DNA of 47,462 nucleotides, taken from NCBI RefSeq assembly GCF_024391045.1, contig NZ_JANFCZ010000031.1, positions 1 through 47,462 on the forward strand, in the 5' to 3' direction. The translations under genes were made by a program, and so were the position numbers. This document shows, piece by piece, positions 1-8,392 of the stretch. Source of the stretch: Pseudarthrobacter sulfonivorans (GTDB lineage Bacteria > Actinomycetota > Actinomycetes > Actinomycetales > Micrococcaceae). The notes under the pieces were generated by a model. It worked only from the letters and a program-made list of their open reading frames with translations, had not been told where the DNA came from and did not search any database. Within the stretch, counting starts at the first letter, position 1; every line of letters starts with the position of its first letter.

Positions 1-124
1 CGGAAATGGCGCTGCCGGGTTGAAGTGTTGCGACGGCGTCGGGATGAATCGCGGGCGAGCAGGCACCGAGGACCGCGGCCATGGCAACGAGCCAGGCAAG
101 GAGTCGGGCGCGGGCGCCGGTCAT
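1..124 (-). CDS. putative lipoprotein, N-terminal part only
   Basis: Only the first 41 codons are inside the window; the gene runs off the left edge. The translation opens with MTGARARLLAWLV, a basic n-region and hydrophobic stretch, and then has a lipobox (VLGAC, cysteine at residue 22), so an exported, lipid-anchored protein is predicted. The mature part seen (SPAIHPDAVATL) does not identify a family. It is transcribed on the same strand as the LysR gene that ends 40 bases upstream at 165. The function cannot be assigned. Confidence 0.6.
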   Translation of the reverse strand, partial: MTGARARLLAWLVAMAAVLGACSPAIHPDAVATLQPGSAIS

Positions 125-164
125 GATCCAGTTTAGCGCGGCGCGATATGCGGCGCGGTATGCC

Positions 165-1082
165 TCAGCTGAGCACGCGCCCGGCCGGCGCGGGCGGCGT
201 CGGCATGATCTGCTCGAAGATGTCCAGCACTGCCTGGGTTGCCCGGCCAACGCCGTGCTGGCCCCAGACCACCGCGACGGCGAGGTGAACGGGCGGACCG
301 GCCAGATCACGGTAGACCAGGCCCGGAGGGTTGATGTGCCGGACCGAGGACAATGTGAGGGTGACGCCCACGCCGGCGGCCACCAGGCTGAGGACGGCAT
401 AGGAGTCGGGCGCTTCCTGCATCACGTGCGGCGAAAAGCCTGCTTCGAGGGCGAGCCGGGTGGTGGCCTCCCGGAGGTTAGAGCCGATGGCTGCCGGTAA
501 GGCGACAAAGGGCTCCTTCGCGAGATCCGCCAGCCGGACCGTATCCGCTGCGGCAAGGGGGTGGTCCTCCGGCAAGGCGACCAGCAGGCGTTCATAGGCA
601 AACACGCGCGTCCGGACGTCCTTGTCCCGCACCGGAAGGCGTCCGAATCCGATGTCGATGGCTCCGGAGACCACCTCCGCCGGCGCGAGGCCACCGTAGA
701 CCAAGGACTTCAGCTGCAGTTCGATGCCGGGTTCTGCGGCCCGCACGGCCTTGGCCAGCGGCGGTACAACATCCCGGCTGCTGGCGCCGGCATACCCCAC
801 CACAACCTGGCCCACCACGGCAGAGGTTCCGAGCGTTGCAGCGCGCTCAATGAGGCTGGCGCTTTCCAAGGTCTGCAGGACGGGTCCGAGTACTGCCTGC
901 CCTGCATCCGTCAGGCGGACCGCCCGCGAGGACCGTTCAAAAAGCTCGACGCCGAGTTCCTGTTCCAGCCGCCGGATCCACACGCTGAGCTGCGGTTGTG
1001 CCACCGCCAAGCGCTCGGCCGCCCGGCCGAAGTGCAGTTCCTCGGCAAGGACGGCAAAAGCACGAAGGTACTTCAGGTGCAT
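165..1082 (-). CDS. LysR-family transcriptional regulator
   Basis: A 305-residue LysR-type regulator of normal length. Residues 1-60 form the winged helix-turn-helix (AEELHFGRAAERLAVAQPQL is the typical LTTR recognition region), followed by a periplasmic-binding-like effector domain (about 90-295). The ATG is preceded by GAGG at a spacing of about five bases. It is divergent from the AtoE-type transporter at 1315, so its likely target is that transporter promoter in the 232-base gap. The gap holds a small dyad, TTCC-GTAT-GGAA (1118-1129), that could be part of a binding site. It resembles the second LysR of the window (22866-23783) in the HTH and in the GYAGASS segment, suggesting related ligands or common ancestry. 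The ligand is unknown. Confidence 0.92.
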   Translation of the reverse strand: MHLKYLRAFAVLAEELHFGRAAERLAVAQPQLSVWIRRLEQELGVELFERSSRAVRLTDAGQAVLGPVLQTLESASLIERAATLGTSAVVGQVVVGYAGASSRDVVPPLAKAVRAAEPGIELQLKSLVYGGLAPAEVVSGAIDIGFGRLPVRDKDVRTRVFAYERLLVALPEDHPLAAADTVRLADLAKEPFVALPAAIGSNLREATTRLALEAGFSPHVMQEAPDSYAVLSLVAAGVGVTLTLSSVRHINPPGLVYRDLAGPPVHLAVAVVWGQHGVGRATQAVLDIFEQIMPTPPAPAGRVLS

Positions 1083-1314
1083 CGCGCCTCAACCATTCAT
1101 AAGGGTTTCGTAATCGGTTCCGTATGGAAAGTTTATTGGACAGCTATGGCTTGATTCCGGACCCTTAACTGTGCGCCAGGTAACCCCCGGCCGTGATCCT
1201 GCCCATGATGGCCGGTCCGCCGCAGGCTTTCCCGGCTTCTCCCCAAGGCCAACTGCAGGCACCCCCGTGCCTTGCCGGGCGCCAAAGACTTCGTACAACT
1301 CAATGAGGACAATC

Positions 1315-2703
1315 ATGACCAAAACTATGGACAGGGCCGGGCTCCCCGTCGCCAAGCGTGCTGTTGGCATGCAGAAGGTGACCGGCTTCTTCACTGAGCT
1401 AATGCGGCGCTTCCTGCCGGATCCCTTTGTGTTCGCCATCATCCTGACCATCCTGACGGTCATAATGGCCATCGTGATCGAGGGCCAGAGCTTCGACGAC
1501 GTCACGGCCTCCTGGGGCAACGGCTTCTGGTCCCTGCTCGCCTTCACCACCCAGATGGCCGTCATCCTGGCCATGGGTTACGTCCTGGCGAACGCGCCCG
1601 TCGTCGAGCGCTTGCTGAATGCGATTGTCAGCCGCGTGGAAACACCGCGCACCGCCGTGATCGTGGCAACGCTGGTGGGTGCCGTGGGCTCCTACCTCAA
1701 CTGGGGATTCGGCCTGGTCATCGGCGGAATTGTTGCCAAGAAGCTTGCCCTCCACGTCAAGGGCGTCCACTACCCGCTGATCATCGCCGCGGCGTACAGC
1801 GGGTTCACCATGTACGGCCTGGGCCTTTCCGCCACCATCCCGATGGTCATTTCGACGCCGGGACACCCGATGGAGAAGCAGATGGGCCTCATTCCGCTGG
1901 CCCAGACCATTTTCTCGCTGCCCATGCTGGTCACCGCCGCCGTGGTCCTGGTGACGCTCCCGCTGCTGAACGCGATGCTGCACCCCAAGCCCGGCCAGCC
2001 GGTCACCGAGATCAACCGGGACCTCCACTTCGCCGAGCCCACCAAAAACGTGGTGGTGGATGGCGACGCCGGTACCTTTGCCTCAAAGCTCAATAACAGC
2101 CGGATCCTCGCCATGGCGATCGGCGCCCTGGGCATGGCCTACGTGGTGGTCCACTTCATCCGGGGCGGCGGCGTTGACCTGAACCTGATCAACTTCTTCA
2201 TCCTCTTCCTCGGCGTCCTGCTGCTCGGCACTCCCAACGCCTACCTCAAGCAGCTCAACGAGGGCATCAAGACCATCTCCGGCATCATCCTGCAGTTCCC
2301 GTTCTACGCCGGGATCATGGCCATCATGGCCGCGTCCGGCCTGGTGGTCACCATCTCCGGCGTCTTCACCAGCATCTCGACGCCGGAAACCCTGCCGTTC
2401 TGGGGCCTGATCAGCTCCTTCGTGATCAACTTCTTCGCCCCGTCCGGCGGCGGCCACTGGATGATCCAAGGCCCCTTCATGATCGATGCGGCGAACGCCA
2501 TCGGCGCCTCCACGGCCCAGACGTCCATGTCCGTCATGCTGGGCAACGCCTGGAACGACCTGGTGCAGCCGTTCTGGATCCTGCCGGCACTGGCCCTTTC
2601 CAAGCTCAAGCTCAAGGACATCATGGGCTACACCGTGATCATGATGTTCTGGGTGGGAATCGTGTACATCACCGCCATCCTCCTCTGGGGCTACCTGGGC
2701 TAA
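1315..2703 (+). CDS. short-chain fatty acid transporter, AtoE/TIGR00366 family
   Basis: A polytopic membrane protein of 462 residues, close to the length of E. coli AtoE (about 440). It has many hydrophobic helices and the family-typical segments MRRFLPDPFVFAIILTILT near the N-terminus, WGNGFWSLLAFTTQMA, SYLNWGFGLVIGG and FFAPSGGGHW in the C-terminal half. AtoE-family proteins are thought to take up short-chain fatty acids such as acetoacetate or butyrate. The reading frame is open from 1171, but ATG 1315 is chosen because GAGGAC (1305-1310) lies five bases upstream. The divergent LysR gene (165-1082) is the probable regulator. No acetoacetate CoA-transferase genes are next to it, so the exact substrate remains open. 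Confidence 0.88.
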   Translation: MTKTMDRAGLPVAKRAVGMQKVTGFFTELMRRFLPDPFVFAIILTILTVIMAIVIEGQSFDDVTASWGNGFWSLLAFTTQMAVILAMGYVLANAPVVERLLNAIVSRVETPRTAVIVATLVGAVGSYLNWGFGLVIGGIVAKKLALHVKGVHYPLIIAAAYSGFTMYGLGLSATIPMVISTPGHPMEKQMGLIPLAQTIFSLPMLVTAAVVLVTLPLLNAMLHPKPGQPVTEINRDLHFAEPTKNVVVDGDAGTFASKLNNSRILAMAIGALGMAYVVVHFIRGGGVDLNLINFFILFLGVLLLGTPNAYLKQLNEGIKTISGIILQFPFYAGIMAIMAASGLVVTISGVFTSISTPETLPFWGLISSFVINFFAPSGGGHWMIQGPFMIDAANAIGASTAQTSMSVMLGNAWNDLVQPFWILPALALSKLKLKDIMGYTVIMMFWVGIVYITAILLWGYLG

Positions 2704-2716
2704 GCCCACCCGCTTT

Positions 2717-2745
2717 CGTGCTCCCCTCAAACTCAGGGGAGCACG
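2717..2745. terminator. bidirectional hairpin terminator
   Basis: Perfect 11-bp inverted repeat (CGTGCTCCCCT, 2717-2727, pairing with 2735-2745) with a 7-base loop. It lies between the convergent transporter and Septum_form genes and overlaps the stop codon of the latter (2733). No U-tract follows on either strand. Confidence 0.75.
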
Positions 2746-3386
2746 CTGGCGTTAATGACGTTCCCGGCGTCGGCCGTCACGTAGCAGTCCACCCTGCGGT
2801 CACCGGAGTCCCAGCTTGTGCCGCTGGGATAGGCGCGCTGGAAGTTCAGCGTGTAGTTGTTGGACGCGGAATTCAGTGTCGCCGCCCGGCACGCCTCCAG
2901 GGCCTTGGCGGCGAGTGCCTCCCGGCCCGGGTACGAATCCTTGCCCGGGTACCGGAACACGGCCACCAGTTGGGCGGAGTGGCCGGTATCGCAGGCCACC
3001 ACTGTTGACCGGAGGGCCGCAGGGTCAAAGTCCTTGAAACAGTCGCCCAGCCGGTAGTCCGGCGGCGTCACACCCTCCCGCGGCAGCGGGAGCGGGGTGG
3101 GCAGGGGAGTGGGGGAGGTCTCAATAGTGACCGAGCCCGGATCGCCGGGCGGGGCGGCCGGCTGGGATCCCAGCTGGTTGGCGAGCCACACCAGGGCCAC
3201 CACCACGGCAATCAGGACCAGCGCGAACACGGCCTTCAGCAGCCATGACACGGCCCGGCGGGGCGTCGCCGGGGAGGGTTCCGGGCCCTCTGGCGGGGCA
3301 GCCGGCGCGGCCGTGACCTGCGGAAAGCCAACGGTGGGCGGGGCGGAAGGCCTGGGCGGGAGGGGGCGCTGTTCCTGGTTGTCCAT
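2733..3386 (-). CDS. Septum_form-domain membrane protein
   Basis: A 217-residue protein with a proline-rich cytoplasmic N-terminus (residues 1-45), one transmembrane helix (VSWLLKAVFALVLIAVVVAL, about 50-73), a proline/threonine-rich linker and an extracellular domain. That domain has the pattern GDCF...VVACDTGHSAQLVAVF, as in the actinobacterial Septum_form family (PF13845), in which paired cysteines probably form a disulfide. Its role is poorly known; a link to septum formation is only the family name. The frame is open to 3593, but ATG 3386 is preceded by AGGAGG at good spacing and starts the low-complexity segment MDNQEQRPLPPRP. It is divergent from the DUF3073 gene. Confidence 0.8.
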   Translation of the reverse strand: MDNQEQRPLPPRPSAPPTVGFPQVTAAPAAPPEGPEPSPATPRRAVSWLLKAVFALVLIAVVVALVWLANQLGSQPAAPPGDPGSVTIETSPTPLPTPLPLPREGVTPPDYRLGDCFKDFDPAALRSTVVACDTGHSAQLVAVFRYPGKDSYPGREALAAKALEACRAATLNSASNNYTLNFQRAYPSGTSWDSGDRRVDCYVTADAGNVINASVLP

Positions 3387-3656
3387 CCAGATACCCTCCT
3401 GGGTTTTGGCCTCGTCCGTGTGCCGTTCCGTGCCCGGACCGGCAACTCTTGAAGAGACTCTATCCAACAAAAAAGCCGGGAACCCGCGGTTCGCCGCGGA
3501 AAGGGTACCGGACATGGCGTCCGGACGCACAGGCTGGCAAGCATCGGCCGCAGAAAGCATGTAATCTAGGTGTACGACAAATTGACCAAACATTCCGGGG
3601 CCTCACCGATAGCCAAGGTGACCACCTCCGGTCCGAGTACAAAAGGGGGTCACGCC

Positions 3657-3890
3657 ATGGGGCGCGGCCGTCAAAAGGCAAAAGCTACCAAGCAGGCTCG
3701 GGATATTAAGTACTATTCCCCGAACACTGATTATTCGGCCCTTCAGCGTGAGCTCAAGGGTCGTGAAGGTCTTGCCACGAGCCATTTCGCGAATGACCCG
3801 GTTGAACCGGACTATTCGGCTTACGTGGATAAGTACGCGGAAGATTTGGAAGAAGACGACGACGAGGTGCACACCCGTCGGATCGGCTAG
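3657..3890 (+). CDS. DUF3073 family protein
   Basis: A 77-residue actinobacterial protein. The N-terminus MGRGRQKAKATKQARDIKYY and the segment YSPNTDYSALQRELKG are the DUF3073 signature. The first third is strongly basic, and the C-terminus is acidic (EDLEEDDDEVHTRRIG), so a nucleic-acid or ribosome-associated role is possible but unproven. ATG 3657 follows AAAAGGGGG (3641-3649). A strong intrinsic terminator follows at 4028-4071, so it is probably a single-gene transcript. The 270-base divergent gap upstream contains AT-richer sequence around 3555-3580 where promoters for both directions could sit. Confidence 0.88.
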   Translation: MGRGRQKAKATKQARDIKYYSPNTDYSALQRELKGREGLATSHFANDPVEPDYSAYVDKYAEDLEEDDDEVHTRRIG

Positions 3891-4027
3891 CTGTCGCAAC
3901 CGGCCCGCCCCAGGCGGCCGGTCCCGTGGCACCGCAGTACGATCGGAAGCCATACCGGTTCACTGGTACGGCGCTTCTTTTCAGCACCTTGGTTCCAGAG
4001 GACCCCGGTGTTGGCCTCAGTTATCAG

Positions 4028-4071
4028 GCCCGTTGCCTGTACCGTAATCCGGTGCGGGCGGCGGGCTTTTT
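4028..4071 (+). terminator. intrinsic terminator after DUF3073
   Basis: A 17-bp stem (4028-4044 with 4050-4066, including G-U pairs) closes a 5-base loop TAATC and runs straight into TTTTT (4067-4071). This is the only clear U-tract terminator in the window. Confidence 0.85.
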
Positions 4072-4121
4072 GGTGTTGACTGGACCCTGGACGCGATGTG
4101 CCACCCGCGAAAGGACGCCCG

Positions 4122-4901
4122 ATGCCAGAGAATTCCCCCTCACCGCGCTACCGTCACGGCGAGCCGTGCTGGGCTGACGTCCAGACCCTTGACGTCCAGG
4201 CGGCCAAGGCCTTCTACGCCGCCGTGTTCGGCTGGACCTTCCAGGACCTGCCCACGCCCGATGGCCGCAGCTACGCCCAGGCCTTTGCAGACGGGGACCT
4301 GGTGGCAACCGTTGCGCCGCTGAGCCCGCACCGGGCAGCGCTGGGTACGGCCGCCCAGTGGAACATCTACTTCGCGGCGGAAGACGCCGCCGCGCTGGCC
4401 GGCGAAGTGCCCCACGCCGGCGGTGCCGTGCAGTTCGGGCCCGAGGAGATCGGGGACACCGGCGTGATGGTCTTTATGGATCCTCCCGGCGGCGGGACCA
4501 CCGGCGTGTGGCAGCCCGGAACGCACACCGGCACCGCCAGGTACAACGAGCCCGGCGCCCTCTCCTGGACGGAACTTCTGACGCCCGAGCCGCAGGCCGC
4601 CGTCGGGTTCTTCCAGCAGCTGTTCGGCCACGAGGTGACCGAGTACCCCCAGGACGACGGCGGGACGTACTCAACGCTGATGGTGAACGGTGCGGAGGTG
4701 GCCGGGATCGTCGCGGCTGAGGCGCCCGCGCGGTGGCAGATCTACTTCGGCGTCGCCGACGTGGCCGATGCCGTAGGGAAGGCTGTGGCAGCCGGTGGCG
4801 AGGTGCTGATCGCCCCGGAGGCCGAGGACGACGAGACACCCGGCGCCACGGCCACCCTCAGGGATCCGCAGGGCGGAGTGTTTAGCCTGCTGGAGGTTTA
4901 A
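4122..4901 (+). CDS. VOC family protein with two glyoxalase-like domains
   Basis: A 259-residue protein made of two tandem vicinal-oxygen-chelate domains (about 8-125 and 132-257). Each begins with the pattern CWADVQTLDVQAAKAFYAAVFGW or LSWTELLTPEPQAAVGFFQQLFG and ends with a Gly/Pro-rich segment (FMDPPGGGTTGVWQP; LRDPQGGVFSLLEV). Such proteins include antibiotic-resistance and bleomycin-binding-like proteins as well as uncharacterised metal enzymes. Substrate and metal dependence cannot be read from the sequence. ATG 4122 follows AAAGGA (4110-4114); an upstream in-frame ATG (4098) lacks a ribosome site. It converges on purM, with a very long hairpin between the two. Confidence 0.85.
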   Translation: MPENSPSPRYRHGEPCWADVQTLDVQAAKAFYAAVFGWTFQDLPTPDGRSYAQAFADGDLVATVAPLSPHRAALGTAAQWNIYFAAEDAAALAGEVPHAGGAVQFGPEEIGDTGVMVFMDPPGGGTTGVWQPGTHTGTARYNEPGALSWTELLTPEPQAAVGFFQQLFGHEVTEYPQDDGGTYSTLMVNGAEVAGIVAAEAPARWQIYFGVADVADAVGKAVAAGGEVLIAPEAEDDETPGATATLRDPQGGVFSLLEV

Positions 4902-4906
4902 AAACG

Positions 4907-4968
4907 CATCGAGTGCTCCGTAAGCGCCGTTATGAGGGGTCATAAGGGCGCTTACGGAGCACTCGATG
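4907..4968. terminator. very long hairpin between convergent genes
   Basis: Near-perfect inverted repeat filling the gap between the VOC gene (stop 4901) and purM (stop 4975). It has a 22-bp perfect outer stem (4907-4928 with 4947-4968), one G/G mismatch, then six more pairs (TTATGA/TCATAA) and a GGGG tetraloop at 4936-4939. It is symmetric for both strands and can serve as a bidirectional terminator. No U-tract follows. Confidence 0.8.
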
Positions 4969-4974
4969 AGGAAT

Positions 4975-6144
4975 CTATGCGTAGGCGTTGACCAGGCGGA
5001 CGGCGCCGCCGTCCACACCCTTGGCGCCCTGCACGTAGTCCGGTCCGGTCTTGAGGATCGAATCTGAATCCTCGGTAACGGTGCCCATGATCCAGGACGG
5101 CAGGCCCCGGTCGTTGAGGCGTGCCACGGCGGCGTCGGCGGCTTCGGCGGACACGATGGCCACCATGCCCACGCCGAGGTTCAGGGTGCGCTCGAGGTCG
5201 GCCAGCGGGACGTTGCCCAGCTCGGAGACCAGCTTGAAGATGGCCGGCAGTTCCCAGGTGGCGCGGTCAACGGTGGCGACGAGGCCCTGCGGCAGGACCC
5301 GGGCCAGGTTGGCGGCCAGGCCGCCGCCGGTGACGTGGCTGAAGCCGTGCACGGCTGCACCTCCGGCGGAGCCGCTTACCGGGAAGGCGCGGGCCAGGTC
5401 CAGGCAGTCGGCGGCGTACACACGGGTGGGTTCGAGCAGTTCCTCGCCCAGGGTGCGGCCAAGTTCGGAGACCTGGCGGTCCAGGGCCCAGCCGGCGTGG
5501 TTGATGACGCGGCGCACCAGGGAGTAACCGTTGGAGTGCAGGCCCGAGGACGCCATGCCGATCACCACGTCACCGGCGCGGACACGTTCCGGGCCCAGCA
5601 GCTGGTCGGCTTCGATGACACCGGTGGCGGCACCGGCAACGTCATACTCGTGTTCGCCCAGCAGGCCCGGGTGCTCGGCGGTTTCGCCGCCCACCAGCGC
5701 GGTGCCGGCCACTGAGCAGGCGGCCGCGATGCCACGGACGATGTCCGCGATGCGCTCCGGCACCACCTTGCCGCAGGCGATGTAGTCGGTCATGAACAGC
5801 GGCTCGGCGCCCACCACCACGATGTCGTCCACCACCATGCCCACCAGGTCGAACCCGATGGTGTCGTGGATGTCCATGGCCTGGGCGATGGCTACCTTGG
5901 TGCCCACACCGTCGGTGGAGGTGGCCAGCAGCGGGCGCTTGTAGGTCAGCAGCTTGGAGACGTCGTACAGTCCGGCGAAGCCGCCTACGCCGCCAAGAAC
6001 CGAGGAGTTGTGGGTGGCCTTCACGGCACCCTTCATCAGTTCGACGGCGCGGTCGCCTGCTTCAACGTCAACACCGGCAGAGGCGTAGGTGATGCCTGCG
6101 GGGGTACCGGGGGTGTGGCCGGCGGCGGGGGTTGCGGAAGTCAT
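4975..6144 (-). CDS. purM: phosphoribosylformylglycinamidine cyclo-ligase
   Basis: PurM converts formylglycinamidine ribonucleotide and ATP to aminoimidazole ribonucleotide in the fifth step of purine synthesis. The 389-residue protein carries the family start YASAGVDVEAGDRAVELMK, the GVGTK loop (about residue 80), the GMASSGLHSNGYSLVRRVI glycine-rich segment and FSHVTGGGLAANLARVLP near the middle. It is slightly longer than E. coli PurM (345) owing to an N-terminal Pro/Thr-rich extension. Its ATG overlaps the purF stop codon (ATGA, 6141-6144), so the two are translationally coupled. The long hairpin at 4907-4968 ends the operon. Confidence 0.97.
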   Translation of the reverse strand: MTSATPAAGHTPGTPAGITYASAGVDVEAGDRAVELMKGAVKATHNSSVLGGVGGFAGLYDVSKLLTYKRPLLATSTDGVGTKVAIAQAMDIHDTIGFDLVGMVVDDIVVVGAEPLFMTDYIACGKVVPERIADIVRGIAAACSVAGTALVGGETAEHPGLLGEHEYDVAGAATGVIEADQLLGPERVRAGDVVIGMASSGLHSNGYSLVRRVINHAGWALDRQVSELGRTLGEELLEPTRVYAADCLDLARAFPVSGSAGGAAVHGFSHVTGGGLAANLARVLPQGLVATVDRATWELPAIFKLVSELGNVPLADLERTLNLGVGMVAIVSAEAADAAVARLNDRGLPSWIMGTVTEDSDSILKTGPDYVQGAKGVDGGAVRLVNAYA

Positions 6145-7829
6145 ACGGACTCTTTCTTGTCGGCGCCGGGGATGGTGGCTGCGTGATGAATCTCGGGCAC
6201 GCGGTCTTCTTCGGTGAGCAGGTCCTCAAACTCGGCATCCGGACCCGGATCGCAGCCGTCGGAGCCTTCGGCGTCGGCCGGATCCTCACGGTCATCGATG
6301 GCGGGCTCGGACAGCGCAGCTGTGGCGCCGGGCAGCGCCGAGGGCGACGGCGTGAGGCCGCCGAGGTCGGTGCGCTCCAGCAGGTTCTTGCCCAGTTTGT
6401 CCGCGCTGGGGAGTTCAATGGGGTACTTGCCCGTGAAGCAGGCGGTGCAGAGGCGTTCGCGGGGCTGCCGGGTGGCGTCGATCATGCCGTCTTCGGAAAT
6501 GTAGGCGAGCGAATCGGCTCCGATGGCCTGGGAGATTTCCTCGATGGTGGCGCCGTTGGCGATCAGTTCCGCCCGGGAGGCGAAATCGATGCCATAGAAG
6601 CAGGGCCACTTGACCGGCGGGGAGGAAATCTTGATGTGGACTGACGCGGCACCGGCTTCGCGGAGCATCCGGACGATGGCGCGCTGCGTGTTGCCGCGGA
6701 CAATCGAATCGTCCACCACCACAACACGCTTGCCGCGGATCACGGACTCAAGGGCATTCAGCTTGAGCCGGATACCCAGCTGGCGGAGCGTCTGCGAGGG
6801 CTGGATGAAGGTCCGGCCCACGTAGGAGTTCTTGACGAAGCCGTGCGCGAATGGGATGCCGGATTCCTCGGCGTAGCCTACGGCGGCAGGGGTACCGGAC
6901 TCCGGCACCGGGATGACGATGTCCGCTTCCTGGGTGTTTTCGCGGGCCAACTGGCGGCCCATCTCAACGCGGGACTCGTACACGGAACGGCCGGAAATCG
7001 CGGCGTCCGGGCGCGCGAGGTAAACGTACTCGAAAACGCAACCCGCCGGCGTCGGCTCCGCGAAGCGCTGGGAACGTACGCCGTCTTCGTCGATGGCGAT
7101 GAATTCACCAGGTTCGATCTCACGGATGAAGCTGGCGCCCACGGTGGCCAGGGCCGACTGCTCGGAGGCGACCACCCAGCCGCGTTCCAGCCGGCCCAGG
7201 ACCAGCGGGCGGATGCCGTAGGTGTCGCGTGCTGCGTAGAGGGTGCCTTCGTCCATAAAGACAAAGCAGAAGCCGCCCTTGATCTTGGGCAGCAGTTCCA
7301 TGGCGGTCTCTTCGAGGGTTTTGCCCTCTTCGCCTTCCAGGAGTGCGGTGACCAGGGCGGTGTCCGAGGTGTTGCCCTGCTTCATTTCGCCGCTGAGCTG
7401 GCCGCCGTTGCGTTCCTGGATCATGGCGTTGAGCTCTGCCGTGTTGGTCAGGTTGCCATTGTGCGCCAGCGCCACGGTGCCGGTGCTGGTGGCGCCGAGG
7501 GTGGGCTGGGCGTTGGCCCAGTGGCTGGCTCCGGTGGTGGAGTAGCGGCAGTGTCCCACCGCCAAGTGCCCGGTCAGGGTGTTCAGCGTTGTCTCGTCGA
7601 ACACCTGGGAAACGAGGCCCATGTCCTTGTAGACGTTGATCCGCTTGCCGTCACTGGTGGCTATACCAGCCGACTCCTGACCGCGGTGCTGCAATGCATA
7701 CAGCCCGTAATAAGTAAGTTTTGCTACTTCTTCACCTGGTGCCCAGACCCCGAAAACGCCACAAGCGTCCTGAGGGCCTTTTTCGCCAGGGAGAAGATCA
7801 TGAGAAAGTTTTCCATCGCCGCGTGCCAC
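6141..7829 (-). CDS. purF: amidophosphoribosyltransferase
   Basis: PurF commits PRPP to purine synthesis by forming phosphoribosylamine from glutamine. The 562-residue protein starts with a short propeptide ending before Cys23 (QDACGVFGVW), the N-terminal nucleophile of the glutaminase domain. The PRPP loop VVVVDDSIVRGNTQR follows in the phosphoribosyltransferase domain. Cysteines in AGCVFEYVYL, WPCFYGIDF and LCTACFTGKYP match the Bacillus-type [4Fe-4S] cluster. About 85 residues of acidic, low-complexity tail follow the last cysteine motif. The start is GTG at 7829; it has no ribosome site but lies six bases after an extended -10 element, suggesting a leaderless mRNA. It overlaps purM by 4 bases. 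Confidence 0.96.
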   Translation of the reverse strand: MARGDGKLSHDLLPGEKGPQDACGVFGVWAPGEEVAKLTYYGLYALQHRGQESAGIATSDGKRINVYKDMGLVSQVFDETTLNTLTGHLAVGHCRYSTTGASHWANAQPTLGATSTGTVALAHNGNLTNTAELNAMIQERNGGQLSGEMKQGNTSDTALVTALLEGEEGKTLEETAMELLPKIKGGFCFVFMDEGTLYAARDTYGIRPLVLGRLERGWVVASEQSALATVGASFIREIEPGEFIAIDEDGVRSQRFAEPTPAGCVFEYVYLARPDAAISGRSVYESRVEMGRQLARENTQEADIVIPVPESGTPAAVGYAEESGIPFAHGFVKNSYVGRTFIQPSQTLRQLGIRLKLNALESVIRGKRVVVVDDSIVRGNTQRAIVRMLREAGAASVHIKISSPPVKWPCFYGIDFASRAELIANGATIEEISQAIGADSLAYISEDGMIDATRQPRERLCTACFTGKYPIELPSADKLGKNLLERTDLGGLTPSPSALPGATAALSEPAIDDREDPADAEGSDGCDPGPDAEFEDLLTEEDRVPEIHHAATIPGADKKESV

Positions 7830-7835
7830 TGGTCG

Positions 7836-7844
7836 ATTATCTCA
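7836..7844 (-). promoter_or_regulatory. extended -10 promoter of purF (leaderless)
   Basis: On the minus strand TGA-GATAAT, an extended -10 box, ends six bases before the purF GTG (7829). The predicted transcription start is therefore the start codon itself. No convincing -35 hexamer is seen. Confidence 0.55.
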
Positions 7845-7870
7845 CGAGATGCGGTATGACTTGGCCGCGC

Positions 7871-7901
7871 CCGGGTTTGTGACCCCCCGGCCGTGACCCG
7901 G
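7871..7901 (-). terminator. candidate terminator of the 104-residue membrane protein gene
   Basis: CCGGGT (7871-7876) pairs with ACCCGG (7896-7901), with further GC-rich pairing inside, just downstream of the minus-strand gene ending at 7910 and upstream of the purF promoter. There is no U-tract. Confidence 0.4.
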
Positions 7902-7909
7902 CCGAAAAC

Positions 7910-8224
7910 CTACTGGCCGGTACCGTCGTCGGGCTCGGAGTCAGGAACAGCTTCGACGACGGCGCGTTCCTGGCGCTTGACGCTGCGCCGGTCCAGGATG
8001 AGGGCCGCCACCGCGCCCAGGATGGCCCCACCGGCGCCGAACATGACCAGGAAGAAACCGAACACCGCTCCGGGATCGAAGCTTTCGTCACCGGGGATGG
8101 CAAACGCCACCACCGCGGCCACCGCGACGCCCACCAGTGCGCCGAGGATGAGGAACGGCACATACTTCGGTGCCCGGCGGACGGTAACCTGGCGCCGCTC
8201 GGCGGGGATTTCTTCGGAAGACAT
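7910..8224 (-). CDS. small membrane protein, unknown function
   Basis: A 104-residue protein with a charged N-terminus (MSSEEIPAERRQVTVRRAPKY) and two transmembrane helices (about 23-45, VPFLILGALVGVAVAAVVAFA, and 55-80, AVFGFFLVMFGAGGAILGAV). A basic then acidic cytoplasmic tail follows (ILDRRSVKRQERAVVEAVPDSEPDD). I do not recognise a named family. The start at 8224 is chosen because a TAGGCT -10 box (8232-8237) ends seven bases before it; the in-frame ATG at 8242 would put the promoter inside the gene. A much longer open frame runs to 9556 on this strand, but that part is the shadow of the kinase gene opposite. It lies upstream of purF on the same strand with its own promoter. Confidence 0.75.
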   Translation of the reverse strand: MSSEEIPAERRQVTVRRAPKYVPFLILGALVGVAVAAVVAFAIPGDESFDPGAVFGFFLVMFGAGGAILGAVAALILDRRSVKRQERAVVEAVPDSEPDDGTGQ

Positions 8225-8270
8225 GCCCTCTAGCCTACTCATTCCCCCGAATCCCGCGTTCCCCGCCAGT

Positions 8271-8327
8271 TGCTCTATCACTTCCAGCTGCCAAACCGGC
8301 CGAATGGGAACCAGGAGTGATAGAGCA
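8271..8327. repeat. 57-base palindromic element between divergent genes
   Basis: TGCTCTATCACT (8271-8282) and its exact complement AGTGATAGAGCA (8316-8327) enclose 33 bases. It sits between two divergently transcribed genes, so it is not an ordinary terminator. It may be an interspersed palindromic repeat or a regulatory dyad. Confidence 0.6.
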
Positions 8328-8392
8328 TCCCGGCGGCCGGATAGGATCGTCGGAGGTCTGGGGCGTTGGACATACAGGGGGACACACAAAGC

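Noticed and set aside
6843..7859. 338-codon plus-strand frame opposite purF
   Set aside because: Shadow of purF; composition and the strong PurF signatures on the other strand decide.
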